Below are positions 1 through 13,100 of a DNA stretch of 64,000 bases, one piece after another. The number at the start of each line of letters is the position of its first letter. The first letter of the stretch is position 1. Both the position numbers and the translations under genes were made by a program. The notes under the pieces were generated by a model, which did no database searches, was not told the DNA's origin, and was given only the letters and a program-made list of their open reading frames with translations. The DNA is taken from NCBI GenBank assembly GCA_002104895.1, contig MCFG01000215.1, positions 48,501 through 112,500 of the forward strand, given 5' to 3'. The stretch is from Anaeromyces robustus (lineage: Eukaryota > Neocallimastigomycota > Neocallimastigomycetes > Neocallimastigales > Neocallimastigaceae).

Positions 1-3000
1 TGTTATTTTACTTTATTTTATTTTTTTTTTTTATAAAATTTCAAATTTTATAAATTTTATAAAATTATTTCTTTCTTTGATAATATAAAAAACCTTTCTT
101 TTTATTTATAAATAAAAATAAAAAATTTTTTAAAGATGAATTAATTCTATTTAATAAAAAAAAAATTCGGTTTATTTTCAATTTATTCTTTTTTTTTTTA
201 TTTATTTATTTTTTTTTTTATTAAATGAAATATATTATAAAAAATTTATTTGTTATTTTTTAATTTAATTATTTTATATTAAAAATATTTTATTTTACAT
301 TTTATAAATTAAAAATAAATGAAAAAGTACAAATGTTTAACAAGAAATGAAATGGGTAACAAAATTCAAAAAAATTTTAATTTTAAAAAGATAAAAAAAT
401 TATTTTGTTTGTTATTTGTTTATTTGTTTGCTATGTTGAACAAGTTAATTATTATTAATTATTATTAATTATTATTAATTATTATCAATTATTATTAATT
501 ATTATCAATTATTATTAATGTAGAATTAATTTTAAAAGTAAAAAAAAAATACCTAGAATGAACAATAAATATTTTATTTTTTTAAAAGTAATATTTTTGA
601 AATATCAAATTTTATAATTAAAACTAATTTTATTTATTTTTACTATATTTTTTATGTATGTTAGATTGTTTATTTTAAAACACATAAAATTATCAGTTTT
701 TTATTAATTAATTAATTAATTAATTATATATTTTATATCAAAACATATTTGTTAAATAATAAAACTAATATATTAACAATACATTATTATATATATATAC
801 TATATATTATATATACAAAAAATATATATATAATATATACAATGAAATATAAATGATAATATTTAAATAATAATAATAAAAAATATATACAATATAGTAT
901 ATATTATTAGTTATTATATATTATTTATTTTTGATTAATTAATTATCTATTTATTTATTATTATCATTATTTATATAATAATATTAATAATAATAATATT
1001 ATTTTTATCAAAACAAACAAAAACAAAACAGAACAGAACAAAACAAAACAAAAAAAAAAGAATTAAAAACAATACTATTGTATGATCAAATTTTATAATA
1101 ATTAAAGTTTAATATTTCTTATTAATATTAATCTTTTTTTGGTAAGATTTCTTGGTATTTATACAAAAAGCTTATAACTAAATCAATAAATTGGGTTATA
1201 TGTTTTTAATCCACCTCAATTATAATAAAAAATATTATATTAATTTTTAATAACATAATACTTTTCATTACGTATTATAATTTTACAATAATTTCTTAAT
1301 AAAGATATATTAAAATATTATAATAATAAAGATTAGTATAAGAATATAAAAAATACATATGAAGAGTGTCAAGTAATATTAAATTTTATATCTAACAAAT
1401 ATACATTTATATATTTTAATCAATAAAATTATGATCTTAATAATTTCTTTTATCATTACATTTTTTTAACAAAAAAAATATTATACATAAAACATAAAAA
1501 AATAATATTGTAATGTATTATAGTATACTCTATTGAAAAATATATATATATTAATAGATATAATAAATTATATAAAAAATAACAATGATAAGTAAATATC
1601 AAAATTTCTAAATTCATCATAATTATTAATAAGTTAATGCACTGTAATTTCTATTGTTCTTAGAATACAAATTCCATCAATAAAAAAAACCAATTATATA
1701 ACATCATTTAATATTGGCAAAAGATAAAAAAAAAAAAACAATATTTTCTTAACAATATTGTATATAATAATAATGTTATAAGATAGTCTTCGTAACTATA
1801 ATCTGTTAATCTTGACTTCACTAAGTAATATAAAAAAAAAACACTACTTGTATTGTCAAATACCAAGGAATAAATATATTATACAATGATTATTTGAAAG
1901 TGATAAAAAGATATTTTAATTATTTTAATTGTTTATGATACAGATACATATTTCATATTTAAATTTATTTTTCTTTTATTTTAACATTCATTTTAATTTT
2001 AATATATATATTATAATATTTAAAAATTTTTTTAATATATATTTAATTTAATATATATTAAATTTAATAAAAAATTAAAACATAAACGTTTTTTTTTTTT
2101 TTTTTAATAGTTAATTATTGTTATAATAGTTATTAATAAAGTATATGTTATTTTTTTTTTTTTTGGTATGAAAAATCATAAATATATGAAAAATTTTATT
2201 TCCATTTATATGCATTTATTTATTTATTTATTTATATAATAATAATAATAATATAACAAGACAACATTTAAATAATTTTTTAGATAATTATGAATATATA
2301 TTTAAAAATTATTTCAAAATTGTATTTTATATATAAAATGTTAACAAAACAAACAAAAACAAAATGAAAGAAAAATTTGGTTCGTTATAAAAGTTTTATA
2401 GCAATTATGATTCAAACTTCTTAGTGATTATTTTATTAAGTTTTATGTATCATTTTTTAAAAAGATAAACAATGATATGCTACTTTAATTTCATATTTTT
2501 TTTTATAAATAATAATGAAATTTTTTTTAAATATAAAATAATACCAGTTCATATATTAAATATAAAGTATTAGATAATATATTTTTTATAATTAAAAATA
2601 ATATAATGATTATCAATAAAAAAAAACATTTACAAAATTAATTTTTATTAATAAATATAAAAAAAATAAATAAAATATTTGATCTTTTTTAAACAAAATA
2701 TTATTGGTTATAACATTAATTATGAAAATAGTTTATTTTTTATAAATACCTGTAAAATAATAATAAAGTAATAATTAATACTTTATAATTAATAGTTAAT
2801 TGTTAAAAAATTAAATGTACAATTATAAATTTCATAATTATATAATAAATATTTTTTTTATTAAGTATATAATATTGTGTGTAAAGTGGATTTATACATT
2901 TTGGTTTATAAAAAATTTTATGTGAATGAAGTAATATAAAATAAAATTATTTACTTCAATATTAATACTTCTTTAAGAACTATAATTTAAAAAGAAATAA

Positions 3001-4870
3001 TTATTAAAATATTAAAAGGTATTAATAATTATATAACCATTGATAAAATTAAAATACTAATAAATTTATAGATATATAAATATTAATTATAAATTATAAT
3101 ATTTTTACTGAACTTGATTCTATTTTAAATATAGTAATTTTAACTATGAATTATAATGAATATATAATGATAAAACTCTATTTTAATATATGATATCTTT
3201 CATAATAATTTCAATTTATAATTTATATGATGATATTGTAGCTTATCTAGTTCTTAGACTTATAATAGTTTAATTAAAATAATAATTAAAGTATTTAAAT
3301 ATTTTTTATTTTAAATAATTTGTCCAACCTTGTAATATGTTTATGTAATAATTTAGGAACAGATTTTTGGATAAATAAATTCATGTATTATATGACACTG
3401 TTATTTTTGTGTATTATAATTATATATATTTTCAAGAAAAAAGAATATAAAAATATCAATTATAAATTAAAATTTTATTTTTTTCACTATTAAGAATTTA
3501 AATACACAAAAATCAGTGTAATATTCACCAAAGTATGAGAATTTTCGATATGTTTCTCTCTGAAAAATTAAACTCATTGAGAAACTCTGCTCGGGATCTA
3601 CAACCTATCAAAATTTCATCCAATTAGGATTACTATTTAAAGAGATATTACACAAAAAAAAAAAAAAAGAAAAAAAAAAAAAAATTTCCCATATATAAAA
3701 ATTTGGATAAATTATTTTAAATGGTTCCCTAAATAATAAATTAATCTTATTAATGAGAAGAGAAGATATTCTTTTTTAATATATCAGTGTTACATTAAAT
3801 TAAAGGAAAAATTATTATTAATTTTTACAAAATATATTAAATATGAAAAACAAAATAAAAAAAAAAAAAAAAATTATAATAATAATAATTAAAACCATTT
3901 ATGAATTAGTTTATTAAAACAATCTATCTATGGATACAAAAAAATTATATTTATATATATAAAATTTAGTAGTAATAATATATTTAATATATTAATTACA
4001 AAATCAAAATAAATTTATATTATTAAATAAAAATTTTATAAATTGATTTATTAATTAAACAAAATTACTTCTACCATTAATTTTTTTAGTTATCTATTTT
4101 GAATTAAAATATACAATCAATAAATAAGTAAAAGATTTCAAAAAAAACAAAAAAAATCATCTAATTCAACAAAAGAAAATACAAACAAGCAAACATACAA
4201 TTGATAATTTATTATATCTAATTATTGGTACAAGATCATCTGATATATAATTTGCTATTAATTAAGACATCCAAGGAAACAAAACCTGAGCCAGATATTA
4301 GAAAATTAAGAAAATGAATTGATAAATAATCCCAAATACGATATAAATTTTTATTATAAAAAATATTGAAATTAAAATTTATGTTTGTTTTATGATTTTA
4401 CTGACAATAAAGAAACCAAAAGATCCACTATAAAATATTTAGTAAAAAGTTAGAAATGGAATTACTAGTTAGTATTCTAAGCTTCAAAAATGTATATCAT
4501 TATCTAATGTCGAAAGCACAATATTATGGATGGAATTGCTGATCGTGTAAAAAAAATATTTATGAAATAGAAATAAATTATTTGATTTTAATTGACTTTA
4601 TTAAAGTAAAATATTTAACTACAAATTCTAGTTGAATATTTCAAATACTCTTTTATTTTTTTTTTTTATTGACGTTATATATTTTTCATCTATTTAAAAC
4701 AAGTGAAATAAGTAGATTGTTTTTTAATTTTTTTTTTTATTAAATATTTCTTTTCATTTTCAATCGTATTATATATTATTCCTTTCTTTTATTTTTTAAT
4801 TTTTATTTTTTATTAGAAAGTACACAATTGAAATAATAACGATCATTTATGTTTTTAGTTCTATATTTAA
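1..4870. other. AT-rich intergenic DNA, no gene recognised
   Basis: No open frame of useful length on either strand. The stretch is dominated by A/T runs, AT dinucleotide tracts and short tandem tracts such as ATTATTA repeats near 450-520. A few higher-complexity patches (about 3520-3640 and 4210-4560) look like decayed coding DNA but are broken by stops in every frame, so I do not call genes there. Confidence 0.7.
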
Positions 4871-7046
4871 TTAAACATATTGTTGTTTTTTATATTTCTT
4901 TAAAATTTTTTTATTACAGCAATATATTATTAAAACAAATATAATCAAAACTATAAATAATGAGGAAAGTGATATTATAGCTCTATTACGAATTGATTTT
5001 TTTCTGAATTCCTTAATTTCATCAATTGTAATTGAATTAGTTAATTGATTATTTTCTAAATTTCTATTATTAAAGATAAAAAAGTAAATTAATAATATTT
5101 TAGAATAATTAAATATTAGAAAGATAAAAAAGTAAATTAATAATATTTTAGAATAATTAAATATTAGAAAGATAAAAAAGTAAATTAATATAATATTTTA
5201 GAATAATTAAATATTAGAAATACATAAAACTAATATATCATATTATATAATTATTTTTATGCAACTTACATATAATTTAATTCAGCTAATTTATTAAGGA
5301 AAGGTGAAACTGGACCTGTTAAGTTATTGTTACTCAAATCTCTATAATTATATAATATTATTATGTGTCATAGAATTTAATATAAATTTACTTTTATTTT
5401 ATTTTATTTTATTTTATAATAAACACGAAAATTAAATATTTGACTTACAATGATTCTAGGTTAGATAAATATCCAATTTCATCTGGAATTGAACCAGTTA
5501 TATTATTGTAACTCAAATTTCTATTATTATATAAAAATTTATAATTAAATTAGTAATATAATAATAAAAAAAATGTTTATTTTAAATATTTATATAATAT
5601 ATTATATTATATTTCAAATAATTTTATATTTATTATTTTATTTTTTTTTTATTTTATTTTATTTTATTAGATAATAAATAATATAATTAAAATTTTTACT
5701 TACAATGTTTTTAGGTTAGCTAAATTTTCAATCTCCTTTGGAATTGAACCAGTTATATTATTGTAACTCAAATTTCTATTATTATAGAAAAATTTATAAT
5801 TAAATTAGTAACATAATAATTAAAAAAAAAAAAAAAAAATGTTTATTTTAAATATTTATATAATTATTTTATTATATAACAAATAATATAATTAAATATT
5901 TTACTTACAATGATTCTAGGTTAGTTAAATTTTCAATCTCCTGTGGAATTGAACCAGTTATCTTATTGTAACTCAAATTTCTATTATTATATAAAAATTT
6001 ATAATTAAATTAGTAATATAATAATAATAAAAAAAAAAATGTTTATTTTAAATATTTATATAATATATTATATTATATTTCAAATAATTTTATATTTATT
6101 ATTTTATTTTATTTTATTTTATTTTATTATATAACAAATAATATAATTAAATATTTTACTTACAATGTTTTTAGGTTATTTAAATTTTTAATCTCCTTTG
6201 GAATTGAACCAGATATATCATTATTTTGTAATTCTCTATTATTATATAATAATATATAATTTATATAAATATTTAAATAATATTTTATTATTATTATTAT
6301 TATTATTATTATATTATATTATATTATATTTTATATAATTTTACTTTATTTTATTTTATTTTATAATAAATAAGAAAATTAAATATTTTACTTACAATGA
6401 TTCTAGGTTAACTAAATTTCCAATTTCCTTTGGAATTGAACCTGTTATATTACTGTTTTTCATATTTCTTTTATTTTAATATTTTGTATATATTCAGAAA
6501 TAGTAATATATATAATTTGTAATATAAATATAAATTATTTTTAATATTATAAAAAAAAATATTTATTTATTTATTTATTTATTATGTTATAATATTTTTA
6601 TATATTCTTTTTTTTTTTTTTTTTTAAAAAAAATATAAAATATTTAAAATATATATGTATTAAATAATAAATCTTTTATTAACAATTTTTGTATTAATAA
6701 AATTATATTTACAATTTTGTAATACGTCCGTCAACACAAATTACATTTTCGAGTGAACAACAATTAGAGGATTCTTCTTGTAATAATGATTCTTTTTGTA
6801 ATAATTTATTTAAGAATTCACAATCACTAATATTACGTTTTATTTTTAAATTATTATCTAAAATATTTTTAATAATAGTAGTAAATGAATGAATGAATGT
6901 ATAAATAAATATATATAAATTAGAAATTAAAAATTGTATAATTTAAAAAGCAATTATTTAATTTATTTAAATATTATGATGTTACTTTTGATAGCAATAA
7001 CACAAGTAGTTAAATGTAAAACTAATAACTTTGTAAAAATTCTCAT
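4871..7046 (-). CDS. Type I membrane leucine-rich-repeat protein, nine exons
   Basis: Exons on the minus strand are 7046-6986, 6857-6713, 6467-6396, 6235-6164, 5980-5909, 5775-5704, 5520-5449, 5341-5270 and 5063-4871. All splice sites read GT...AG and the phases agree, giving 276 aa. Residues 1-19 are a signal peptide. Residues 30-65 form a cysteine-containing N-terminal cap (C33, C53, C54, C61). Residues 69-225 are six complete plus two partial LRRs of the plant-type form LxLSxNxITGSIPxEI. Residues 241-260 are a transmembrane helix, followed by a short basic tail (CCNKKILKKYKKQQYV). Exons 3-8 are each exactly 72 bp, one LRR each, bounded by phase-2 introns. It is probably a cell-surface recognition or adhesion protein; no kinase or other effector domain follows. 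The ligand is unknown. The start is the only ATG that gives a signal peptide in phase with exon 2. Confidence 0.85.
5075..5220. repeat. Threefold 48-bp tandem repeat inside the last intron of the LRR gene
   Basis: Three consecutive copies of 48, 48 and 50 bp starting GATAAAAAAGTAAATTAATA, at 5075, 5123 and 5171. They lie entirely within the intron between exons 8 and 9 and keep both splice sites intact. Confidence 0.85.
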
Positions 7047-8537
7047 TTTTATTTATTGATTATATTATTTATTAATATTATGTGATTATGTTTTATTTTA
7101 TTTTTTTTTAATATTTTATTTTATTATTTTATTTTAATTTATTTTTATTTTATTTTATTTTATTTTATAATAATTATTTTTATATTTAATTATTATTATA
7201 ATAATTATTTTTATAATTATTTTTATTATAATTGTTTGTTTGTTTTTTACGTTTTTTTTCTTATTTTGTTTTTTTTTTTTTTTGTTCAAAGAAGTAATAC
7301 TTTTTTAATTTTTATATTTATATATATATTTTTTAATTTTTTTATATTTAATATATATTTAATATATTAATGTTAAATACGAGCCATAAAAATGAATGGA
7401 ATTGAATATTCTATATTCTATAATATAAATAATAAAATTATTCTAAATGTTGAAAAACATAATAATTAAAGTTTAGAATATTCAATAAAATAAACATACA
7501 ACAATATATAGCAAGCCACAGTACTGTTACATTTCATTCCATATTTTTGTTTTTTCTGAAATAAATTTATTTAATTAAAAAAAAAAAAATAAAATAAAAA
7601 AATTATATTTATATATAAATTCTTTTTTGTACTACATTACAATTTATAAAATAAAAACCTTTAAACAAAAAAAAAAAATAAAATAATTTTATTTTTTTTT
7701 TTTTGTTTAAAGTTTTATTTTAAGAAAATCAAACTTTTTATGTATTTATATATATAAAATATAGTTTATGTATTTTTTTTTTTTAAAAATTAAAAAATTA
7801 TAATGAAATTTTAAATATTATTAAATATTATTAAAAGTTTAATTATGGATAAAAATTTTTTTTTTTTGAATAAATGATATATTACTTTATTCCTATTCAA
7901 TTTTAATATATAAATGTTTTTCTTTCTTATTAATAATATAAGTAATATATTAATATAAAAATATAATTTACATATTAATAATAAAATAATAAATACATAA
8001 ATAATTGAATAAATAAATAAATATACATATAAATAAATAAATATACATATAAATAAATTAATAACACTTTTAAGACTTTTAAAAATTTTTAATTTAAATT
8101 TTTATTAATACATTAATAAATTAATAACTTACAAATCAACATTAATATTTTTTTTTGTTGTGAAAAGTTTTTTAAGTTTTTTTTTTTTTTTTAATTATTA
8201 TTATAAAACTTTTTAAATAAATTATTTGTATTTTTTAAAAGTAATGATTTCTATTTTAATCCCAATTCATCATAGTCTTAATCATAGATTAGGTAATGGT
8301 TATAAAAGAATGTCTTCCTCATCTCCATATAATTTATATAAAAAAAGTTATATAAATTTTAAATATGAAAAAATTAATATAAATAATTAAGTATTGATAT
8401 AAGCTGAAAGATTAAAAAATTTTGAAAATGATTAATTAAATCAAGATATATAATTCAATATTAATATTAATATAAATTAAATTAAATTAAATTAAATTAA
8501 ATTAAAGGTTCTATCCAACTTCCACATTAATACTTAC
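7047..8537. other. AT-rich intergenic DNA upstream of the LRR gene
   Basis: Poly-A and poly-T tracts and AT repeats, with no supported gene. The promoter of the LRR gene should lie next to 7046, but no convincing TATA box can be separated from the AT background. The patch around 8256-8335 has higher complexity and may belong to the decayed exon that follows. Confidence 0.6.
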
Positions 8538-8644
8538 AATAACGATGCAATCTTGATTCTTTTTGGATATTTAAGTGAATATAATAATACGAATATAAAT
8601 AATATTGGAAGTTTCCCCTTTTCAAAGACTCTAAAACTATTCAT
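8538..8644 (-). pseudogene. Possible orphan exon of an unrecognised gene
   Basis: A 107-bp minus-strand open stretch begins at an ATG (8644) and ends at a good GTAAGT donor (intron G at 8537). Its product starts MNSFRVFEKGKLPILF and is hydrophobic with a basic end. It is more complex than the surrounding DNA. A possible acceptor (TTTCAG) lies just upstream of 8403, but the sequence after it is low-complexity and soon stops, so no complete gene can be built. It may be a relic. I do not recognise the family. Confidence 0.25.
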
Positions 8645-9511
8645 ATTAAAAATTTTGGAAAGAACTTAGATATATTATGTTTTTAAGAGTTTTCGAATGT
8701 ATTTACTTATTAAAACACTCCAAACAATGAATGATTTAAAAAAAAAAATTTTTTTATTTTTTTAACTGTATAATAAATTATCTTAATAATGAAAATTATT
8801 ATAAATCTGAAAAAAAAAGAGTTTATAAATGAAATGATTTTATATTGAAAATTATCTTGGCCATAAATTTAATGTAAAAATGTTTATACTTAACAAAATC
8901 TATTTTATTTTTGTTAATGATCATATTTGAAAGGTAGTTATTATTATTGAAAATATTGGATTTTTTTTACATATAGGTTATTAATGAAATATTAAATTAT
9001 TTTTTACATTTTAGTATTGTATTTTTTTTTTTTTTTTTATTTTTATTTACTTAATAATTAATTCAATTATTATTATAAAATTATTTAATTAATTACTTCT
9101 TATATTAAATTAATTATTTATATTCAGTTAAATAATTTAAAATTTGTAGAAATAAAAATAATTTTTTTTATTATCATTATTTAAATAAATCTTTCAAAAA
9201 GAATAATATATTTAAATATTTTACTAATTGACTTAATCATATTATTAACACATTGATATGAAATCAAATATTTTACATTTTTTATATCAACTTAAATTAT
9301 GACTTATATTTTTAATCATGATATAAAATTTTTTTTGTTAAAATTTTTTTATGGACTTTACATGTTATATGTTTTTAATATTTAAATTCTTTAATTATTT
9401 TAATTTATAATAAATGAAAAAAAAAGTGTTTTGAAGATATTAAATTCTACCTATAATAAAATTCTCACTGACTATTTATCTCAAAATTTGTTTAAAATAA
9501 TAAGGACTATA

Positions 9512-9570
<59 letters not shown>

Positions 9571-9971
9571 AATATTATATTATTTTGTTGAATTATTAGA
9601 CATAAATATATTTATTTTGTTTATTATATATATTCTTTAATATTTATATATATATATATTTATTTTTAAGTATATTTAAATAAATTCAATATCAGAAGAA
9701 ATAAAATTAAAAAATTTTGTTTATAAATTTTTAAAAAAAAATTTACATAATAATTATTACTTTTTTTTTAAAAAAAAATAATATTACTAAATGATTTATA
9801 TAAAATTTTAATAATAGATAATAGATAATATATATATATTTCTTTTATAAAAAAAGATTACTAAAACAAATATTTTATGTTTTATGATTTATATAAAACT
9901 ATAGTAATAGATAATAGATAATATATATATATTTCTTTTATATAAGAATAATAGAATTATAACTGGATACT
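8645..9971. other. Intergenic DNA with an AAAT microsatellite
   Basis: No gene is seen. A long (AAAT)n array occupies about 9513-9571. A segment of roughly 60 bp containing TAATAGATAATAGATAATA is directly repeated at about 9790-9850 and 9884-9945. Confidence 0.7.
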
Positions 9972-10133
9972 TTATTCGTAGTTGGTAAAGTATCTAGTAA
10001 AGCAAATGGACTCTTTGGTGATAATTTGATTTTCCTTTTGAAATTTTACTACATCCTCATTTAAATCATTAATTTGTTGATTAACTTGACTTAAATCTTT
10101 AATCAGACCAACATTAGAAGATTGTTTAAATTT
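9972..10133 (-). pseudogene. Short coiled-coil-like open frame, probable relic
   Basis: An open minus-strand frame of about 53 codons ends at a TAA (9974-9972). It encodes a heptad-like polar stretch including LIKDLSQVNQQINDLNEDV. Upstream it is closed by a stop, and no ATG or convincing splice acceptor is present. Composition stands out from the surrounding AT repeats, so it is likely the last exon of a decayed or unfinished gene. Family unknown. Confidence 0.3.
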
Positions 10134-13100
10134 TTAAAAAATTTATAGTTTTAATAATGATATTAAATATTTATATAGATTCTAATTTTAGTAGAGGACC
10201 AAGAAACAAGAAAATCCATGACGAGATATTTAGTATAAATTGGAAACAGTACTACTAATTGGTATAATTGTTATCATCTTTTGCCAAAAATGAATATTAT
10301 GGAGATTTCTTAATAGGCGAAAGAATCCTAATAGTATAAAAATATATTAAAATGAATTAGGTATTTAAATATTATGAGTAATTCTAATAATACGGCTATA
10401 TTTCTTTTTTTTTAATAATCAAAACAAGTCATGAAAATTAAAAAAAAATAATAATAAATTTAAAACTATAGGATACATAATTAATTTAATATTAATAAAA
10501 AATTTAAAAACTACTTCAAAGAATTATATTTTTTTTTTAATAATCAAAACAAGTTAATTTTTATAAAAATAAAAGAATAATAATAAATTTAAAATAAATT
10601 TATTATTATTATTCATGTTATCTTATATATTTTTTATATATTTTATATATATTATATGTTATATAATATATATATAGATAATTTAACATTAATAAAAAAT
10701 TTAAAATTTACTTCAAAGGATTATAATTTTTTTTAATAATCAAAACAAGTTAATTTTTATAAAAATAAAAGAATAATATTAAATTTAAAACAAATTTATT
10801 ATTATTATTCATGTTATCTTATATATTTTATATATTTTATATATTTTATAAGATACATAGATAATTTAATATTAATCAAAAAATACAGAAATTAGCTCAA
10901 AGGATTTATTTTTTTATAATGTAATAATATATTTGATAATGTAATAATATGTAATACAAGAATTTTTTCGGCATTCGCATGTAGTAAAATTGTCTATGAT
11001 AATTATAAAATATATAAACAAATATTAAAATATATATCACTTTATTTAATGTATAAAAATAAATTAATATTTATTTCAATTTTATGTTATAAATAGTTTT
11101 CTTTTTTCTTTTTCTTTTTTTTTAAGCTTTTTATTTATTATTAATAAAAAAATATTATTTTTTTTTGTATATATTTTTATTTTACTCTATAAAACTTAAC
11201 CAATATTCACTAGTTCTTTTTAGTAATTTTTTTTTTTTAAAAAAAAAAAATTTCTAAAAAAGATCAATAAATGAAAAAAGGAAAAAAAAAAAAAAAAACA
11301 ATAATTAACTATAAATAAACTTTAAATACTAAAGAACAATATATAATGTTATTGTTTATTATTTTATTAAAATTATGTAATAAATATTGGGGAATGTTTA
11401 ATGTTTAATGAAACACAAGTTCACTTAATAATAAAAGTGAGGGGAAAAATTAATATTTAACTGATACTTTAATTTTCTCATAAATATTTATAATAATAAC
11501 AAACTACTTTTATATCAGAAAAAAAATTAGGTTTATTTAATAGTTATTGGTTTTATATTTTATATTTTATGTTTTGTATTTTTTTTATTTATTTATACTT
11601 TATAAGAAGTTGAGATTTCTTAAATCTTTTGTTTAGTACAGGATAAATGAAATATAATAATAAATTTTTATAATTTTTTTTTTTTTTCATCTTTATTTAT
11701 TTATAATAAATTTATTTTTAATTTTTAATATTTTGTATATTTATTTTATATATAATTTAATTGTATATATTATATATACTGTTACATATTATGCATTATC
11801 TATATTAAATATTATATAATATTATATTATATTATATTATACTGTATTATATTATATTATTATATATGATTAAATAAATAATAAAACATAAATAAATAAC
11901 AAAACAAATAAATGTAACAACATCGTTGTATATCTTTTTATTATTTAAATTTTACATATAATAAATTTATATATAATATTATTATATAATTAATAATATT
12001 ATTTTCTGTATATATTATATTTGTATTACACAAATTAAAATTTTATTGGTTATTTATTTTATATAATTATTGATTATAACCATAATTATTAATATTATGA
12101 TATTATTATTTATTATTTATTTTGTATAATTATTTGTTTTGTATTATTATTTGTTTTGTATTATTATTTATTTTGTATTATAATTTTTATAATACAAAAT
12201 ACAAAATACAAAATACAAAATATATTAATAATATTTGAACTAATACTTTAAATATTCTAAAATAGTTAAACAGCATCTCAACAAAAAAAATCACACTATT
12301 TTTGAATCATATGTTCTGAATAAATCTATGTAATATACATAAAATTATTATTTAAGTCATTCTGAATCAATACCCTTTTTTATCAAAATGGACTATTGGG
12401 CTACACTTTCTATCCTAATTAAAAGAGGTTTTTTTTTCTACTAATTTTTATATATTCTATACATTAATATATATATAAATATGTATATATATATACAAAT
12501 ATATATATATATATTTATTATGATTATAAATGCTTTTTTTATTTAAATATAAATTTTTATTTATTATGATTATAAATGCTTTTCTATTTATTTATATATT
12601 ATAATAAGTGTTATTAGCCACTTATATGTTAATATAATTGATTAATTATTATATATACTTATTATTATTGTTATAATAGTTTTTTTTATATTATTATTAA
12701 TATTATTAATATTATTACTATTATATTATTATTATTTAAATCCATATATAGTTAATTATTATTTAAACTCTTATGTTTTGTTAATATTATAATCCATATG
12801 GTTTCATTTTTTGTAACTAACAAAGTGTTTTATGATTTATGATATTTTTTTTTTATGATAATTTTATGACACAATATAATTAAAATTTTAAAAAAAGTAA
12901 AAAAAAAAATTAATAATTTTTAGTTAATATTTTGTTATATTAAGTTATATTTTGTTATATTCTGTTCTTATAATTAATTTAATTGGAAAATTTAATTTAA
13001 AAATGTTATTATTACAATAAAATAAAATCGAAATAAATAAAAAAAATTTTTTTATTTTATATTTAAAAATATTAGTAATTAAAGTATTTAAAAATTACTA

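Noticed and set aside
4210-4560. Possible degraded coding region
   Set aside because: Stops in all six frames and no recognisable motif.
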